A DNA stretch of 25,314 nucleotides from JAJYIW01 sp036787065 (lineage in GTDB: Bacteria; Chloroflexota; Anaerolineae; Anaerolineales; Anaerolineaceae), in assembly GCA_036787065.1 (NCBI GenBank), contig DAIQPZ010000027.1:1-25314 (forward strand), given 5' to 3'. Under the pieces are notes generated by a model. It saw only the letters and a list, made by a program, of their open reading frames with translations, searched no databases and was not told where the DNA came from. Positions 17,001 through 24,493 of the stretch are shown piece after piece. The position numbers were made by a program, and so were the translations under genes. Within the stretch, counting starts at the first letter, position 1. Each line of letters begins with the position of its first letter.

Positions 17001-17170
17001 TAACCATTATCACGGGTTCGCCAGTGCCACAAGGGATCACCCCCCGCGTAGCGGTCGAGGGTTACGCCGGGACAACCCTATTGGGTGGTGTGGTCATCGA
17101 TACGATGGTACCCAATTACACAGCATTTGACGGCAAGCTGCACGTCTTTTTGCCATTGTTGAATAAATAG
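14042..17170 (+). CDS. Large secreted beta-helix protein with Ig-like domains
   Basis: A 1042-residue exported protein with a good ribosome site (AGGAGA). Residues 1-27 form a Sec signal peptide (IPIIIVRGLVVAAMLLAG). Residues 35-430 are right-handed parallel beta-helix repeats: two similar halves each begin with a LTIDPG(V/N)T(V/L)QF motif and later run through GNGVYI or GNGISG rungs. Then comes a Big-1/invasin-like Ig domain (FDITVRDGNGMPLPGRKVRL), a second beta-sandwich with TITAKLTNPLTTPITVDVTF, a mostly helical region (about 750-920) and a C-terminal beta domain (VQVTLAPGEQTTVTVTI). It ends LHVFLPLLNK, an FLP-type tail I associate with exported Chloroflexi proteins. Probably a surface or extracellular polysaccharide-binding or adhesive protein; no lyase active site was identified. 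Terminator-like hairpins follow. Confidence 0.85.
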   Translation: MNRIPIIIVRGLVVAAMLLAGSNIPAQTAPISTAVCGLLPNNATWSLSSSPYDVCGAGYTIPAGLTLTIDPGVTVQFDAKTGNKLNVQGALVANGTATQEINLTGVVASPGSWGGISAFGSASVPAHVNLTYVTLDYGGGSGSYGAEVYADQAVVSITHSLIRNSAGNGVYISINAQFDAHATNFVNNAQNAIQLNQPSTDLLMTELLASGNGANGVVLDGGSAWHGQKRWVYPGIPYIVDAPERTDLGDVLTIDPGNTLQFTTNGWLYVRGRLNAVGTASEPIIMTSPTKMPGAWGGIYIDGGQHQAVAQLDYVTIEYAGNGISGANIEVANGRLIVAHSIIRYSLHDGVDFDSNWGGSILESQIVDNALYGVRNLTPARAVLATNNWWGDAGGPQSDVAGCSTGLGAKVTEGVFFLPVLIGPNATVPFPLSSAPILTLTPRRWFAPADGITRMYFDITVRDGNGMPLPGRKVRLTTSFGAVTDGGITDPNGKALAFMTSTSAGDAVVNASLDVVACEGALSPETTVTFTTPINVTELLPNAPSSYFDGDIEINPMPVITGVPTTITAKLTNPLTTPITVDVTFSYAQAGIGLVFGPIKDITGQVIPGNSSVSLSASFPTVVSGHYCVQVNYNITAIGLAPVLQPQSGSSGRKQKNLNAYPGSLGTPSGKEVLARADKSFKAVSKIPAGQTQVQKAVIGGWWSWIKGMMGDITTAEGLDPPRQDYNQVTLPVRHPIPLVLPDANISVPRAAALNAVNDALVEVVAFGNAATTAMDRYGGATAANNLQWSSEQANELLYYNTMLGTALLSYADRLDAFVLLLNSEGETQITVSVGDVTSYQQRLASSGFSAQEIADAKLIGLTDAQIETYRQAIIAGNPNDIAGNLLDIYTNEASISRALGNSLLYPPTFHPGFSVSGGAGLSPNATGNTMAQVFNSVSTIQLANPLAVPALIDVSARRIDLPADWTVYVSPVQVTLAPGEQTTVTVTIITGSPVPQGITPRVAVEGYAGTTLLGGVVIDTMVPNYTAFDGKLHVFLPLLNK

Positions 17171-17185
17171 GGGGCTTGCGAGAAG

Positions 17186-17270
17186 GTCAAACCATTCTTT
17201 CGTAAACGGTTTGACAGGCCAAAGCACCCAGTCCCTAACTTAAATCACCGGCTCGCAAGGTCCGGTGGTT
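17186..17270 (+). terminator. Tandem terminator-like hairpins
   Basis: The first hairpin is GTCAAACC (17186-17193) with GGTTTGAC (17208-17215). The second has AAATCACCGG (about 17242-17251) pairing with CCGGTGGTTT (17262-17270 and beyond, one G-U pair), followed by ATTTAAG. The second has a T-rich end. They follow the secreted-protein gene closely. Confidence 0.55.
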
Positions 17271-17326
17271 TATTTAAGTAGAGCAGGTTGTGATTCCCAA
17301 CAGTAATTCCCAATGTGCCATGAATT

Positions 17327-17354
17327 TTGGTTCTGGTAATAATGGGTGTATAGT
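17327..17354 (+). promoter_or_regulatory. Candidate promoter for phosphofructokinase gene
   Basis: TTGGTT at 17327-17332, 16 nt, TATAGT at 17349-17354, giving a leader of about 45 nt to the GTG at 17405. Moderate match only. Confidence 0.3.
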
Positions 17355-17404
17355 TAACCTGTCATACCTTTATTCTTCTTGAATTGACCACAAAAGGGTT
17401 GACC

Positions 17405-18529
17405 GTGACTAAAAAAGTAGGCTTACTGACTGCCGGCAGTGATTGCCCTGGTCTGAATGCAGCTGTGCGCGCCATCGGCAAAGAAGCTCAGGGCTCTTTT
17501 GGCATGCAGATCACCGCTTTTCAGGATGGATTTCAAGGACTTGTTGAGAACCGGGTCTTTCCTATAGACGGCTCATCATTTTCGGGGATCCTGTCGATGG
17601 GTGGGACGATCCTGGGCACCAGCCGGGATAAACCCGATCACCTGGTGATTGAAGGTAAAGGGGATTTTGATGGGACTGAAGATGCGATCCGCACCTATCA
17701 AAAGCATCATCTGGATTGCCTGGTCTGCATTGGTGGAAAAGAGACACAAGAAGCAGCTCTCTATTTGATGGGAAAAGGTCTAAACGTCATCACCCTGCCA
17801 AAGGCCATTGACAACGATGTCGCCATGACGGATACCACCATTGGGTTTGATACCGCATTAGAAATTGCCACCGAATCGATCGACCGCCTGCACAGCACGG
17901 CTTTAAGCCATCACCGGATTTTAATTGTGGAATTAATGGGCCGCAACACAGGCTGGCTCACGTTAGGCGCCGGCATGGCTGGCGGTGCGGACGTGATCAT
18001 CATCCCCGAAATCGCTTATGACCCCGAAAAAATTGCTCAAACGATCTTAACCCGCAGTCAGGCCAGGAAAAATTTCAGTATCATCGCGGTCGCCGAGAAT
18101 ATCATCTCACAGGAATACGTGTCCTTCTTCAACCGGTTGGAACAGGCCAATACACGTTTGAGGATGGGTGAAGATCGCGAGAAGGTTGCCGGACAGATCA
18201 AAGATTTTAAGAACCAGCAAAAAGGAAGTACGACTTACCTCGCTAACCGGTTGGAAAAATATACCGGCCTGGAGACGCGTATCGCAATCCTGGGGTACAT
18301 TTTACGCGGCGGTGCGCCTTCGGCGCGCGATCGATTGCTGGCAACCCAATTGGGCACAACCTGTGTGTCTTTGATTGTTGATAACCACTATGGGGTCATG
18401 GTGGCTTCAAGGGATGCCCGGCCGACTCCGGTTCCTTTGGATCAGGTTGTGGGAAAGGCGAAACCTGTACCGCTCGACCATCCCTGGATTATCAGCGCGC
18501 GTCGCGTCGGTACCAGCTTTGGTGACTGA
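17405..18529 (+). CDS. 6-phosphofructokinase family protein with atypical active site
   Basis: A 374-residue member of the phosphofructokinase superfamily, which phosphorylates fructose 6-phosphate with ATP or PPi. Motifs from the GTG start: GSDCPGLNAAVR (11-22), GGKETQ (110-115), LPKAIDNDV (131-139, catalytic base D136), VELMGRNTGW (175-184) and IIIPE (198-202). The lysine in PKxIDND is typical of PPi-dependent and group III enzymes. Compared with E. coli PfkA, the Mg-binding D103 becomes K, G104 becomes E and T125 becomes A, so donor use and even activity are uncertain. The second glycine of the nucleotide loop GGD is S. I chose the GTG at 17405 over the TTG at 17384 because AAAAGGG lies 6 nt upstream and homology begins there. 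Its 3' side shows no clear terminator. Confidence 0.85.
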   Translation: MTKKVGLLTAGSDCPGLNAAVRAIGKEAQGSFGMQITAFQDGFQGLVENRVFPIDGSSFSGILSMGGTILGTSRDKPDHLVIEGKGDFDGTEDAIRTYQKHHLDCLVCIGGKETQEAALYLMGKGLNVITLPKAIDNDVAMTDTTIGFDTALEIATESIDRLHSTALSHHRILIVELMGRNTGWLTLGAGMAGGADVIIIPEIAYDPEKIAQTILTRSQARKNFSIIAVAENIISQEYVSFFNRLEQANTRLRMGEDREKVAGQIKDFKNQQKGSTTYLANRLEKYTGLETRIAILGYILRGGAPSARDRLLATQLGTTCVSLIVDNHYGVMVASRDARPTPVPLDQVVGKAKPVPLDHPWIISARRVGTSFGD

Positions 18530-18644
18530 AAGAACCCTCGACGGCTGGCATGCAGGGATCCTTCATCCCCCGCTTCAGGGCGCCCTGAGTAAAGCCAAAA
18601 GGGGTTCAGAACCACATTCGCTTGAGAGTGCATTTGACAGGGTA

Positions 18645-18673
18645 TTGAAAATAAAGTAACCACCATTTATAAT
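18645..18673 (+). promoter_or_regulatory. Promoter for aldo/keto reductase gene
   Basis: TTGAAA at 18645-18650, exactly 17 nt, TATAAT at 18668-18673. The transcript would start near 18680, about 30 nt before the ATG at 18711. A close match to the sigma70 consensus, suggesting the reductase is transcribed independently of the phosphofructokinase gene. Confidence 0.6.
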
Positions 18674-18710
18674 CAGTTTCAACGTTAACGATGTCGAACA
18701 GGAGAAAAAA

Positions 18711-19568
18711 ATGATACCAAAATTAACCTTTGGCCGTACGGGGCATTTGAGCACCCGGACTTTATTTGGCGCAGCCGCATTTTCGCAGGTGAGTCAGGCT
18801 GAGGCTGACCAGGCGATGGAGGTACTGTTGAAATATGGGGTCAACCATATCGATACAGCCGCATCTTATGGCGATGCAGAACTTCGCCTGGGACCCTGGA
18901 TCGCACGCCACCGCAATGATTTTTTCCTCGCCTCAAAAACTGGTGATCGCACCTATCAAGAAGCGAAAGAATCCATTCACCGGTCGCTTGAACGCCTGCA
19001 GACTGACCATCTGGATTTAATCCAACTGCACGGGGTGATTGAGGATGATGAATGGGAAGTAGCCCTGGGGCCTGGGGGTGCACTGGAAGCCGCTGTGGAG
19101 GCCAGGCAACAGGGGTTGGTGCGTTTCATCGGTATTACCAGCCATACCCTGCATGCGCCGATAATCCACCAGCGCAGCCTGGAAAAGTTTGATTTCGATT
19201 CGGTCCTGCTTCCTTATAATTTCATGTTGATGCAGAATCCAGTATATGCCGCCGATTTTGAAGCCTTGGTTTCCCTGGCTCAGTCCAAGAACGTTGCTGT
19301 ACAATTGATCAAAACTGCACAGCGCCGGCCGTGGAGCGATCAATCGCATTTTGCCGCGACCTGGTACGAACCCTTCACCGACCAGGCTTCGATCGATCTG
19401 TCGATCCATTGGGCCATGGGACGTTCGGGTACCTTTATCAATACGGCCGGCGATATCCACGTCTTGCCCAAGGTGTTAGAAGCTGCCAGCCATTTTGACC
19501 AGGCGCCTTCTTCCGCCCAAATGCAGGCCATGCTCAAATCGCAGGCGGCTGAACCTCTATGGTCTTAA
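18711..19568 (+). CDS. Aldo/keto reductase family oxidoreductase
   Basis: A 285-residue TIM-barrel NADPH-dependent reductase. The catalytic tetrad is complete: D48 and Y53 in IDTAASYGDAELRLG, K76 in FLASKTGDR, H107 in LIQLHGV. The N-terminus KLTFGRTGHLSTRTLFG is typical of the bacterial AKR branch. After about residue 180 it lacks the longer cofactor-binding C-terminus of canonical AKRs, so cofactor binding may differ; it is a little shorter than the usual 310-330 residues. Start ATG with AGGAG 8 nt upstream. Substrate unknown; a sugar or carbonyl reductase role fits the neighbourhood but is only inferred. It faces the EamA permease gene across a hairpin. Confidence 0.9.
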   Translation: MIPKLTFGRTGHLSTRTLFGAAAFSQVSQAEADQAMEVLLKYGVNHIDTAASYGDAELRLGPWIARHRNDFFLASKTGDRTYQEAKESIHRSLERLQTDHLDLIQLHGVIEDDEWEVALGPGGALEAAVEARQQGLVRFIGITSHTLHAPIIHQRSLEKFDFDSVLLPYNFMLMQNPVYAADFEALVSLAQSKNVAVQLIKTAQRRPWSDQSHFAATWYEPFTDQASIDLSIHWAMGRSGTFINTAGDIHVLPKVLEAASHFDQAPSSAQMQAMLKSQAAEPLWS

Positions 19569-19653
19569 TGAAAATGATGATTGGGCTGCCTGGATTGTCA
19601 TACATCGCTTCCGCGACCTGGTAATTGCATCGTTTTCACCGCCCCAATTTCAT

Positions 19654-19692
19654 CCCGGCCCAGACCGCTGATTTCGCTTGGTCTGGGTTGGG
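19654..19692. terminator. Hairpin between convergent genes
   Basis: CCCGGCCCAGACC pairs with GGTCTGGGTTGGG (13 bp including two G-U pairs, 13-nt loop). It has no long T-run, so its termination efficiency is uncertain. It lies between the aldo/keto reductase (+) and the EamA permease (-). Confidence 0.45.
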
Positions 19693-19707
19693 GTATTCAA
19701 TATCTTG

Positions 19708-20679
19708 TCATGCATTTGTGATGGCCGGTTGGGCCCTACCGTTCGACCAGCCTTCATAAATTCGTAAAAAAGCGACACTCCCAAGGATCACGACGCTGCC
19801 CATAATTTGGATGGGTCGTAAACTTTCACCAAGGAAGATATAGGCGGTCACCGCGGTGAAAGCCGGTTCTGTTGTAGCGATTAAATTTACCACGCTGGAA
19901 GGCAGATAACTCAGGCTCACGTTATATAAGCCGAAGCCCGCCAGGGTGGGCACCGCGGCGAGCAAGAAAAGGACTTCCCAACCGGCCCACGCCTTTCCAA
20001 GCCAGAGGAAATCGGCGGGGTTGGCGGCAGCGCCTGGGATCATACCACCGCTGAGTAAATTAATCACCACCAGAAAAAACGTGGCGAAGATAAACGTATA
20101 GAGCAGGGTGGTCCACGGGTTTAGGCCGCGCTGCGAGGCAGAACGACCGAGAAGGCTGTAAAGAGCGTAACAGACACCAGCGATAATACCGGTTGCCAGC
20201 CCGATGAAAACACCCGAAGGATTTACTTTCCAGGCGCCCGGTTCAAATGCACCCGATACCAGCCCGCAGCCGGCCAGGCTGAAGATCACTGCCCCGATCT
20301 TGCTCCATCCCAAATTTTCCTTTAAAAACCACCACCCTAAAACCGCGGTAAAGCCAGCCGATGAATAGACCAGAACCGTAGCGACAGCCGCGCCGTTGAC
20401 GGCAACGGACAGTGTCCAGAAGGAGTTGAATAACGCCAGTACAAAGCCATAACCGGCCAGGTATAACAGATGTTTCCGTTTAACTTCCCACAAGCTGCCC
20501 TTAACCAAGAATAACACCGGCAGAAGGGTGATCACCACAAAAATATCGCGCCACATGGCCAGGATCAGGGCTGGGATGTGGTATGTTTGAGTGAGGTAGC
20601 GGATAAAGATGGATGTGGTCGATAAAAATGCCGCGCTCGCGACCGCGAACAGGGTTCCTTGTGTGTTATGCGATTTCAA
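19708..20679 (-). CDS. EamA/DMT family permease
   Basis: A 323-residue integral membrane protein with about ten hydrophobic helices in two homologous halves of five, as in drug/metabolite transporters (EamA, RhaT relatives). The second half ends with the typical TTEPAFTAVTAYIFLGESL motif, followed by IMGSVVILGSVAFL. It would export or import a small metabolite; the substrate cannot be predicted. The start is TTG at 20679, overlapping the TGA of the exonuclease III gene (TTGA), so translation is probably coupled to it. The hydrophilic C-terminal tail is short. Confidence 0.88.
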   Translation of the reverse strand: MKSHNTQGTLFAVASAAFLSTTSIFIRYLTQTYHIPALILAMWRDIFVVITLLPVLFLVKGSLWEVKRKHLLYLAGYGFVLALFNSFWTLSVAVNGAAVATVLVYSSAGFTAVLGWWFLKENLGWSKIGAVIFSLAGCGLVSGAFEPGAWKVNPSGVFIGLATGIIAGVCYALYSLLGRSASQRGLNPWTTLLYTFIFATFFLVVINLLSGGMIPGAAANPADFLWLGKAWAGWEVLFLLAAVPTLAGFGLYNVSLSYLPSSVVNLIATTEPAFTAVTAYIFLGESLRPIQIMGSVVILGSVAFLRIYEGWSNGRAQPAITNA

Positions 20680-21473
20680 TAGGCTGCCCCGTGTGGGGGT
20701 TGGTCGATTAAAACGAGCGTCACGGGGCAGTGGTCCGAACCCATGATGTCCTGGTGGTGGATGACGTCAACTACACGGTCTTCCAGGCTTTCCGAGATCA
20801 AATAATAATCCAGGCGCCAGCCCACATTTCTCGCTCTCGCGTTGGAGATAAATGTCCACCAGGTATATTCGACCCGCTCCGGATACCTTTTGCGAAAAAT
20901 GTCTACAAACCGGTGATTGAGGTATGTATCGATCCAGGCTCGTTCTTCAGGTAAAAAGCCGGTTGATTTTTCGTTTGCCTTGGGGTGTTTCAGGTCGATC
21001 GATTGATGCGAAGTGTTGAAGTCCCCACACAGGATGACTGGCTGTCCCTGGGCATGCAGCGTGTCGCAAAGCTCCAGCAGGTGGGCATAGAAATCCAATT
21101 TGTAAGGCACGCGGCCCAGGTCGTTTTGGCCATTTGGAAAGTAAATATTGAACAGCCAGAAATCGGGGTAACACGAAATAACTACCCGCCCTTCGTTGTC
21201 GAATTCGGGGAAGCCCAGGCCCGTTTTCATCTCGTCCGGTTTGAGCCTGGCCCAGGTGGAAGTCCCGCTGTATCCAGGTCGGACTGCCGGGTTCCAGGTC
21301 ACATAAGGATATTGCTGGGTGATTTTTTCCATACTGGCCGGGTCCAATTGATCCGGACGGGCCTTAATTTCTTGTAAGCATAAGATGTCTGCATCCAGGC
21401 CTGGTAAAATGTCTAATAAGCCTTTATTTAAACCCGCGCGCAGTCCGTTGATATTCCAGGTGGTAATTCGCAT
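20676..21473 (-). CDS. xth: Exodeoxyribonuclease III (AP endonuclease)
   Basis: A 265-residue exonuclease III/Ape1-type enzyme that cuts DNA at abasic sites and degrades 3' ends in base excision repair. All active-site positions are present: N7 (TTWNINGLRAG), E35 (LCLQEIKA), Y111 (NIYFPNG), D151 and N153 (CGDFNTSHQ), D222 (WRLDYYLIS), and D247-H248 (GSDHCPV). Length matches E. coli XthA (268). The ATG is preceded by AGAGGAAAA. It is the first gene of a two-gene minus-strand unit with the EamA permease, which overlaps it by 4 nt; that linkage has no obvious functional logic. Confidence 0.96.
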   Translation of the reverse strand: MRITTWNINGLRAGLNKGLLDILPGLDADILCLQEIKARPDQLDPASMEKITQQYPYVTWNPAVRPGYSGTSTWARLKPDEMKTGLGFPEFDNEGRVVISCYPDFWLFNIYFPNGQNDLGRVPYKLDFYAHLLELCDTLHAQGQPVILCGDFNTSHQSIDLKHPKANEKSTGFLPEERAWIDTYLNHRFVDIFRKRYPERVEYTWWTFISNARARNVGWRLDYYLISESLEDRVVDVIHHQDIMGSDHCPVTLVLIDQPPHGAAY

Positions 21474-21548
21474 AACTTTTTATTTTCCTCTGTGAGTTGC
21501 TTTCGAACGGATACCACCCTGATTATAATAGTGAATATAGGATTGAGT

Positions 21549-21656
21549 GTCACGGCTCAGCCGTGGGTAGAAAGTTTCCGAATTTGAGGTGTGCTTACTC
21601 GGTACGTGTAAAACCCCTCAAATTCGGACCTTTTTCCCATGGACTTGAGTCATTAC
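21549..21656. repeat. Palindromic element, copy E (complete, with possible target duplication)
   Basis: The core at 21578-21627 begins CCGAATTTGAGGTGTGC and ends CCCCTCAAATTCGG, with a mismatched centre. The outer ends are GTCACGGCTCAG (21549-21560) and CTTGAGTCATTAC (21644-21656), inverted and imperfect. GATTGAGT (21541-21548) directly before and GATTGGGT (21657-21664) directly after differ at one position, consistent with an 8-bp target-site duplication. It lies between the divergent xth and PHP hydrolase genes. Confidence 0.7.
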
Positions 21657-21686
21657 GATTGGGTTAAACCAAACTGAGGAGAGAAA

Positions 21687-23084
21687 ATGACCCCGGAAAC
21701 CATTACGATCGAAGGTGAGTTTACCCGCGAGCAGGAAAAGATATATCTCGACCTGCCATTTGATGTACCGGAAGGTTTCAACCGGTTGGAGGTTGAGTTG
21801 GGTTATTCCGATCGTATCGGGTCAGAACCCTTCCTGGAGGGGGGCAACACCATCGACCTGGGGATCTTTGACGAGCGCGGGAGCCAATTTCTGACCAGCG
21901 GGTTTCGCGGTTGGAGCGGGAGCGAGCGGCTGCAGATCGCTATCGGCGAAGATGAAGCTACGCCAGGTTATCTCGCGGGACCGATCAACCCGGGGCGATG
22001 GGCAATCCATCTTGGCCTGTACAAAATTGGCCCGCAGGGTTGTCACTACCGGATTAAAATTAAATTAAGTGAAGTCGTTCAGTCTCCAGCCCGATCGTCC
22101 TCCCAAAACAGCGGGACCGATTTACCCACTTCTCAGCCAACTGCCCCTTTTGCCCCGTGGCTGCGCGGTGAATTGCACGTCCATACCCAGCACAGTGATG
22201 GTGAGTTAAGTGTTGAGGCTATCCTGGGGTTGGCCAGGCAGAAGGGTTTGGACTTTATTGCCCTGACAGACCATAACACGATTTCGAGCCAACTAGCGCT
22301 GTCGAAATGTTCCGATCCTGGATTAATCTTGCTGCGCGGGGTTGAAGTGACCACGTTTAAGGGCCATTTCAATGTGTGGGGCATACGGGATTGGATCGAT
22401 TTCAGGATCCAGCGGCCCGATGATTTGAAGTCAGCCTTGCTGCGCGCCGCTGATCTGGGGGGGCTGGTCTCCTGCAATCACCCGAAGCCTTATGGACCGG
22501 CCTGGGATTACCCCGAGATCACCCAATTCGACTGCCTCGAAGTCTGGAACGGGCCGTGGGAGGTGATCAACGACATTGCCCTGGAATACTGGCTGTCCCT
22601 GTTGGCGAGCGGAAGGCGTATCACGGCGGTGGGTGGAAGTGATTACCACCGCGCAGGCGAGCTGTGGGGGGAAGCCGAAAGACAATTGGGGTCGCCGGCG
22701 AATTGGGTGTATGTACCGGGTGAGATCAACGCGAAATCGATTCTGCAATCCATTCGGGATGGGCACGTCTGCCTGTCGGACAATCCATCTGGGCCACTGC
22801 TGTCGATCGCGGCGGGAGATAAACAAGCATACTTACCAGGGGACTGCGTTAAGCTGGATCCCAACGGCAGCTTAACCCTGCGCGCGTCTTGCCAGGGTGG
22901 GGATGGCGGCCATTTGCGCGTGTTGGACCAGAACGGTTTGGTTTACGAACAGGCGGTCAACGACCCCGTCTTTACTCGTGATATCAGCCTGAAAGCCCTG
23001 GACAGTTTATACGTTCGTGCTGAATTGCGAGCCCCCGACGGGCACATGCGTGCTTTGACCAATCCCATTTATCTAGCCAAGTAA
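21687..23084 (+). CDS. CehA/McbA-type PHP-domain metallohydrolase
   Basis: A 465-residue protein. Residues 1-130 form a beta-sandwich-like domain (TITIEGEFTREQEKIYLDLP), then a linker rich in S, Q and P. The PHP domain begins LRGELHVHTQHSDGELS (H164, H166, D171) and continues with LTDHN (D195, H196), GVEVTTFKGHFNVWG (E220, H227), CNHPKPYG (H265) and VGGSDYHR (D319, H321), the complete metal set of the PHP superfamily. A small C-terminal beta domain follows. Related enzymes (CehA, McbA) hydrolyse carbamates, and other family members hydrolyse phosphoesters, so substrate is uncertain. No signal peptide. Ribosome site GAGGAGAG lies before the ATG. It appears monocistronic, with repeat copy E just upstream in its leader region. 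Confidence 0.85.
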   Translation: MTPETITIEGEFTREQEKIYLDLPFDVPEGFNRLEVELGYSDRIGSEPFLEGGNTIDLGIFDERGSQFLTSGFRGWSGSERLQIAIGEDEATPGYLAGPINPGRWAIHLGLYKIGPQGCHYRIKIKLSEVVQSPARSSSQNSGTDLPTSQPTAPFAPWLRGELHVHTQHSDGELSVEAILGLARQKGLDFIALTDHNTISSQLALSKCSDPGLILLRGVEVTTFKGHFNVWGIRDWIDFRIQRPDDLKSALLRAADLGGLVSCNHPKPYGPAWDYPEITQFDCLEVWNGPWEVINDIALEYWLSLLASGRRITAVGGSDYHRAGELWGEAERQLGSPANWVYVPGEINAKSILQSIRDGHVCLSDNPSGPLLSIAAGDKQAYLPGDCVKLDPNGSLTLRASCQGGDGGHLRVLDQNGLVYEQAVNDPVFTRDISLKALDSLYVRAELRAPDGHMRALTNPIYLAK

Positions 23085-23093
23085 ATCTTTGGT

Positions 23094-24333
23094 TCAGCCG
23101 CCATAGTATTCAAAAGCACCACCATCAATGGAGCCTTTTAAGACCCTGGCTTCCCCGCTCGCGGGATGGACGTACTACCTGGTTGGAGTCAAATTGAAGT
23201 GATAACCAGAAAACCCGGGATCCCGCCCGGCATCGATGGCGCCTGAGCTTGCCTTCAAATGGTAATCGTAATGTGCCCGGTCCACCATGCTGCACCCATC
23301 CAGGAGCAGGTTGTGATCTTGTTTGATCGTCCAGGAATAGGCGGTTCCGGTGCCCACCATCAGGTTATTGACCACCGCTGAGACTGGCGAACCGGTAAGG
23401 CGGAAGAAAGTGCCATTTGAACCGTCGTTGACCAGGGTGTTGTTGACCGCATAAAAATATTGCAGCGGATTGGTTGCGCCTTCTTCGGCGTAAGTCACGA
23501 TGGTGGGATTATCATTTAACGGTCATTGCTGGATCAGATTTCCAATTACCTAAGACAGGCTACCGTTGGGCAGGTCAATATTGTAACTGGAGGTTCCATC
23601 GGGATCGTCCATGATGCGGTTATATAGAATGACGTTTTCGTAGGCGCGGCTTTTCACCATGCGCCCGATTTTTGCGAGATGGCTAACATAACATCAAAGT
23701 CAATTTCTTGACGTGGTTGATATACTGGTTATGATAGTAGCCATCGCCAAAGCAGTTGCGGGCAAATTCGGTGGTCTCAATCCATATCTCGCTTGCCGTG
23801 TTGTCCCCGGCCAGGATGCCTTCCTGGTTATCGTGGAAATAACAATGCCGCAAGTTGAGGTTAATACCCTCCTGGCGGATCCCGGCGCCTTTTTGATCGG
23901 GGACGGTCGCGCCGGAAAATTCGACCGATTCAATCACGGTGTTATTACCCTGGATGACCCATATTGCCTTACCCATATTGCCTTACCCCCGCGATTTTAC
24001 CGGCCTTAAGCCCTGGATGGTCAGGTTGTTCTGGCGCCAGGTGGCGGTGTCCCCTGAATACAGACCGGCGTCTATCTGGATCACCACGCCGTCTTTGGCG
24101 ACCTGGGAGGCCGCGGAAGGGGTTTTTAAGGACCGGGTCGGACCGACCAGGAGAATCCAAATTTGGGTGATGTAAGGTAAGAACAGAGGTTTATCAGCGG
24201 TCAAGGGTTGGCCATGCACAGGCTGATTTACCTGCTGGCTGCCGAATCGACTGGTGAAAGCATAACTGGCAGCCGAAAAAGCAAAACCCTTCAAAAATTT
24301 TCTGCGGGAAAATTTATCTGGTTTCATTGTCAT
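23094..24333 (-). pseudogene. Broken gene for a Tat-exported parallel beta-helix protein
   Basis: The 5' part (24333 down) encodes a twin-arginine signal, KFSRRKFLKGFAFSAASYAF, then KPLFLPYITQ and beta-helix sequence. The real start is probably the ATG at 24327 (AAGG 6 nt upstream). The frame hits TAA at 23983-23985, continues in the same frame (KAIWVIQGNNTVIESVEFSG), is frameshifted near 23683-23690 into KIGRMVKSRAYENVILYNRI, then meets TAG at 23550-23552, TGA at 23523-23525 and TAG at 23175-23177 before its natural end IDGGAFEYYGG plus TGA at 23094-23096. The protein would have been about 410 residues. Beta-helix proteins of this kind resemble polysaccharide lyases, but function is unproven. 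A 14-bp tandem duplication lies at the first stop. Confidence 0.85.
23957..23984. repeat. 14-bp tandem duplication
   Basis: ACCCATATTGCCTT occurs twice in a row (23957-23970 and 23971-23984). It lies inside the beta-helix pseudogene next to its first in-frame stop, and is the kind of slippage event that would shift the frame. Confidence 0.9.
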
Positions 24334-24374
24334 CCTTTTTACGGCAACAATTTATTAAAAGCTGAGTAACCTTA

Positions 24375-24403
24375 TTGAATTGATGGTTTTTCTGATGTAT
24401 GAT
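24375..24403 (+). promoter_or_regulatory. Candidate promoter for the papain-like gene
   Basis: TTGAAT at 24375-24380, exactly 17 nt, TATGAT at 24398-24403. This would give a leader of about 190 nt containing the strong hairpin at 24494-24547. Confidence 0.35.
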
Positions 24404-24493
24404 CGGTTTAACTGTTTTTCATCGCAACTGCTTAGCCGCGTGAAGGCTACCAGGATTTGCTCACAAGGATCTAGGCAGATACATTGGGTCTTT

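Noticed and set aside
18530..18644. A small gene between the phosphofructokinase and aldo/keto reductase genes
   Set aside because: Open frames here lack ribosome sites and mostly continue as shifted frames of the phosphofructokinase gene; only a promoter is supported.
19017..19460. A 147-codon minus-strand frame opposite the aldo/keto reductase
   Set aside because: The sense frame has the full catalytic tetrad of the family; the antisense frame resembles nothing and has no ribosome site.
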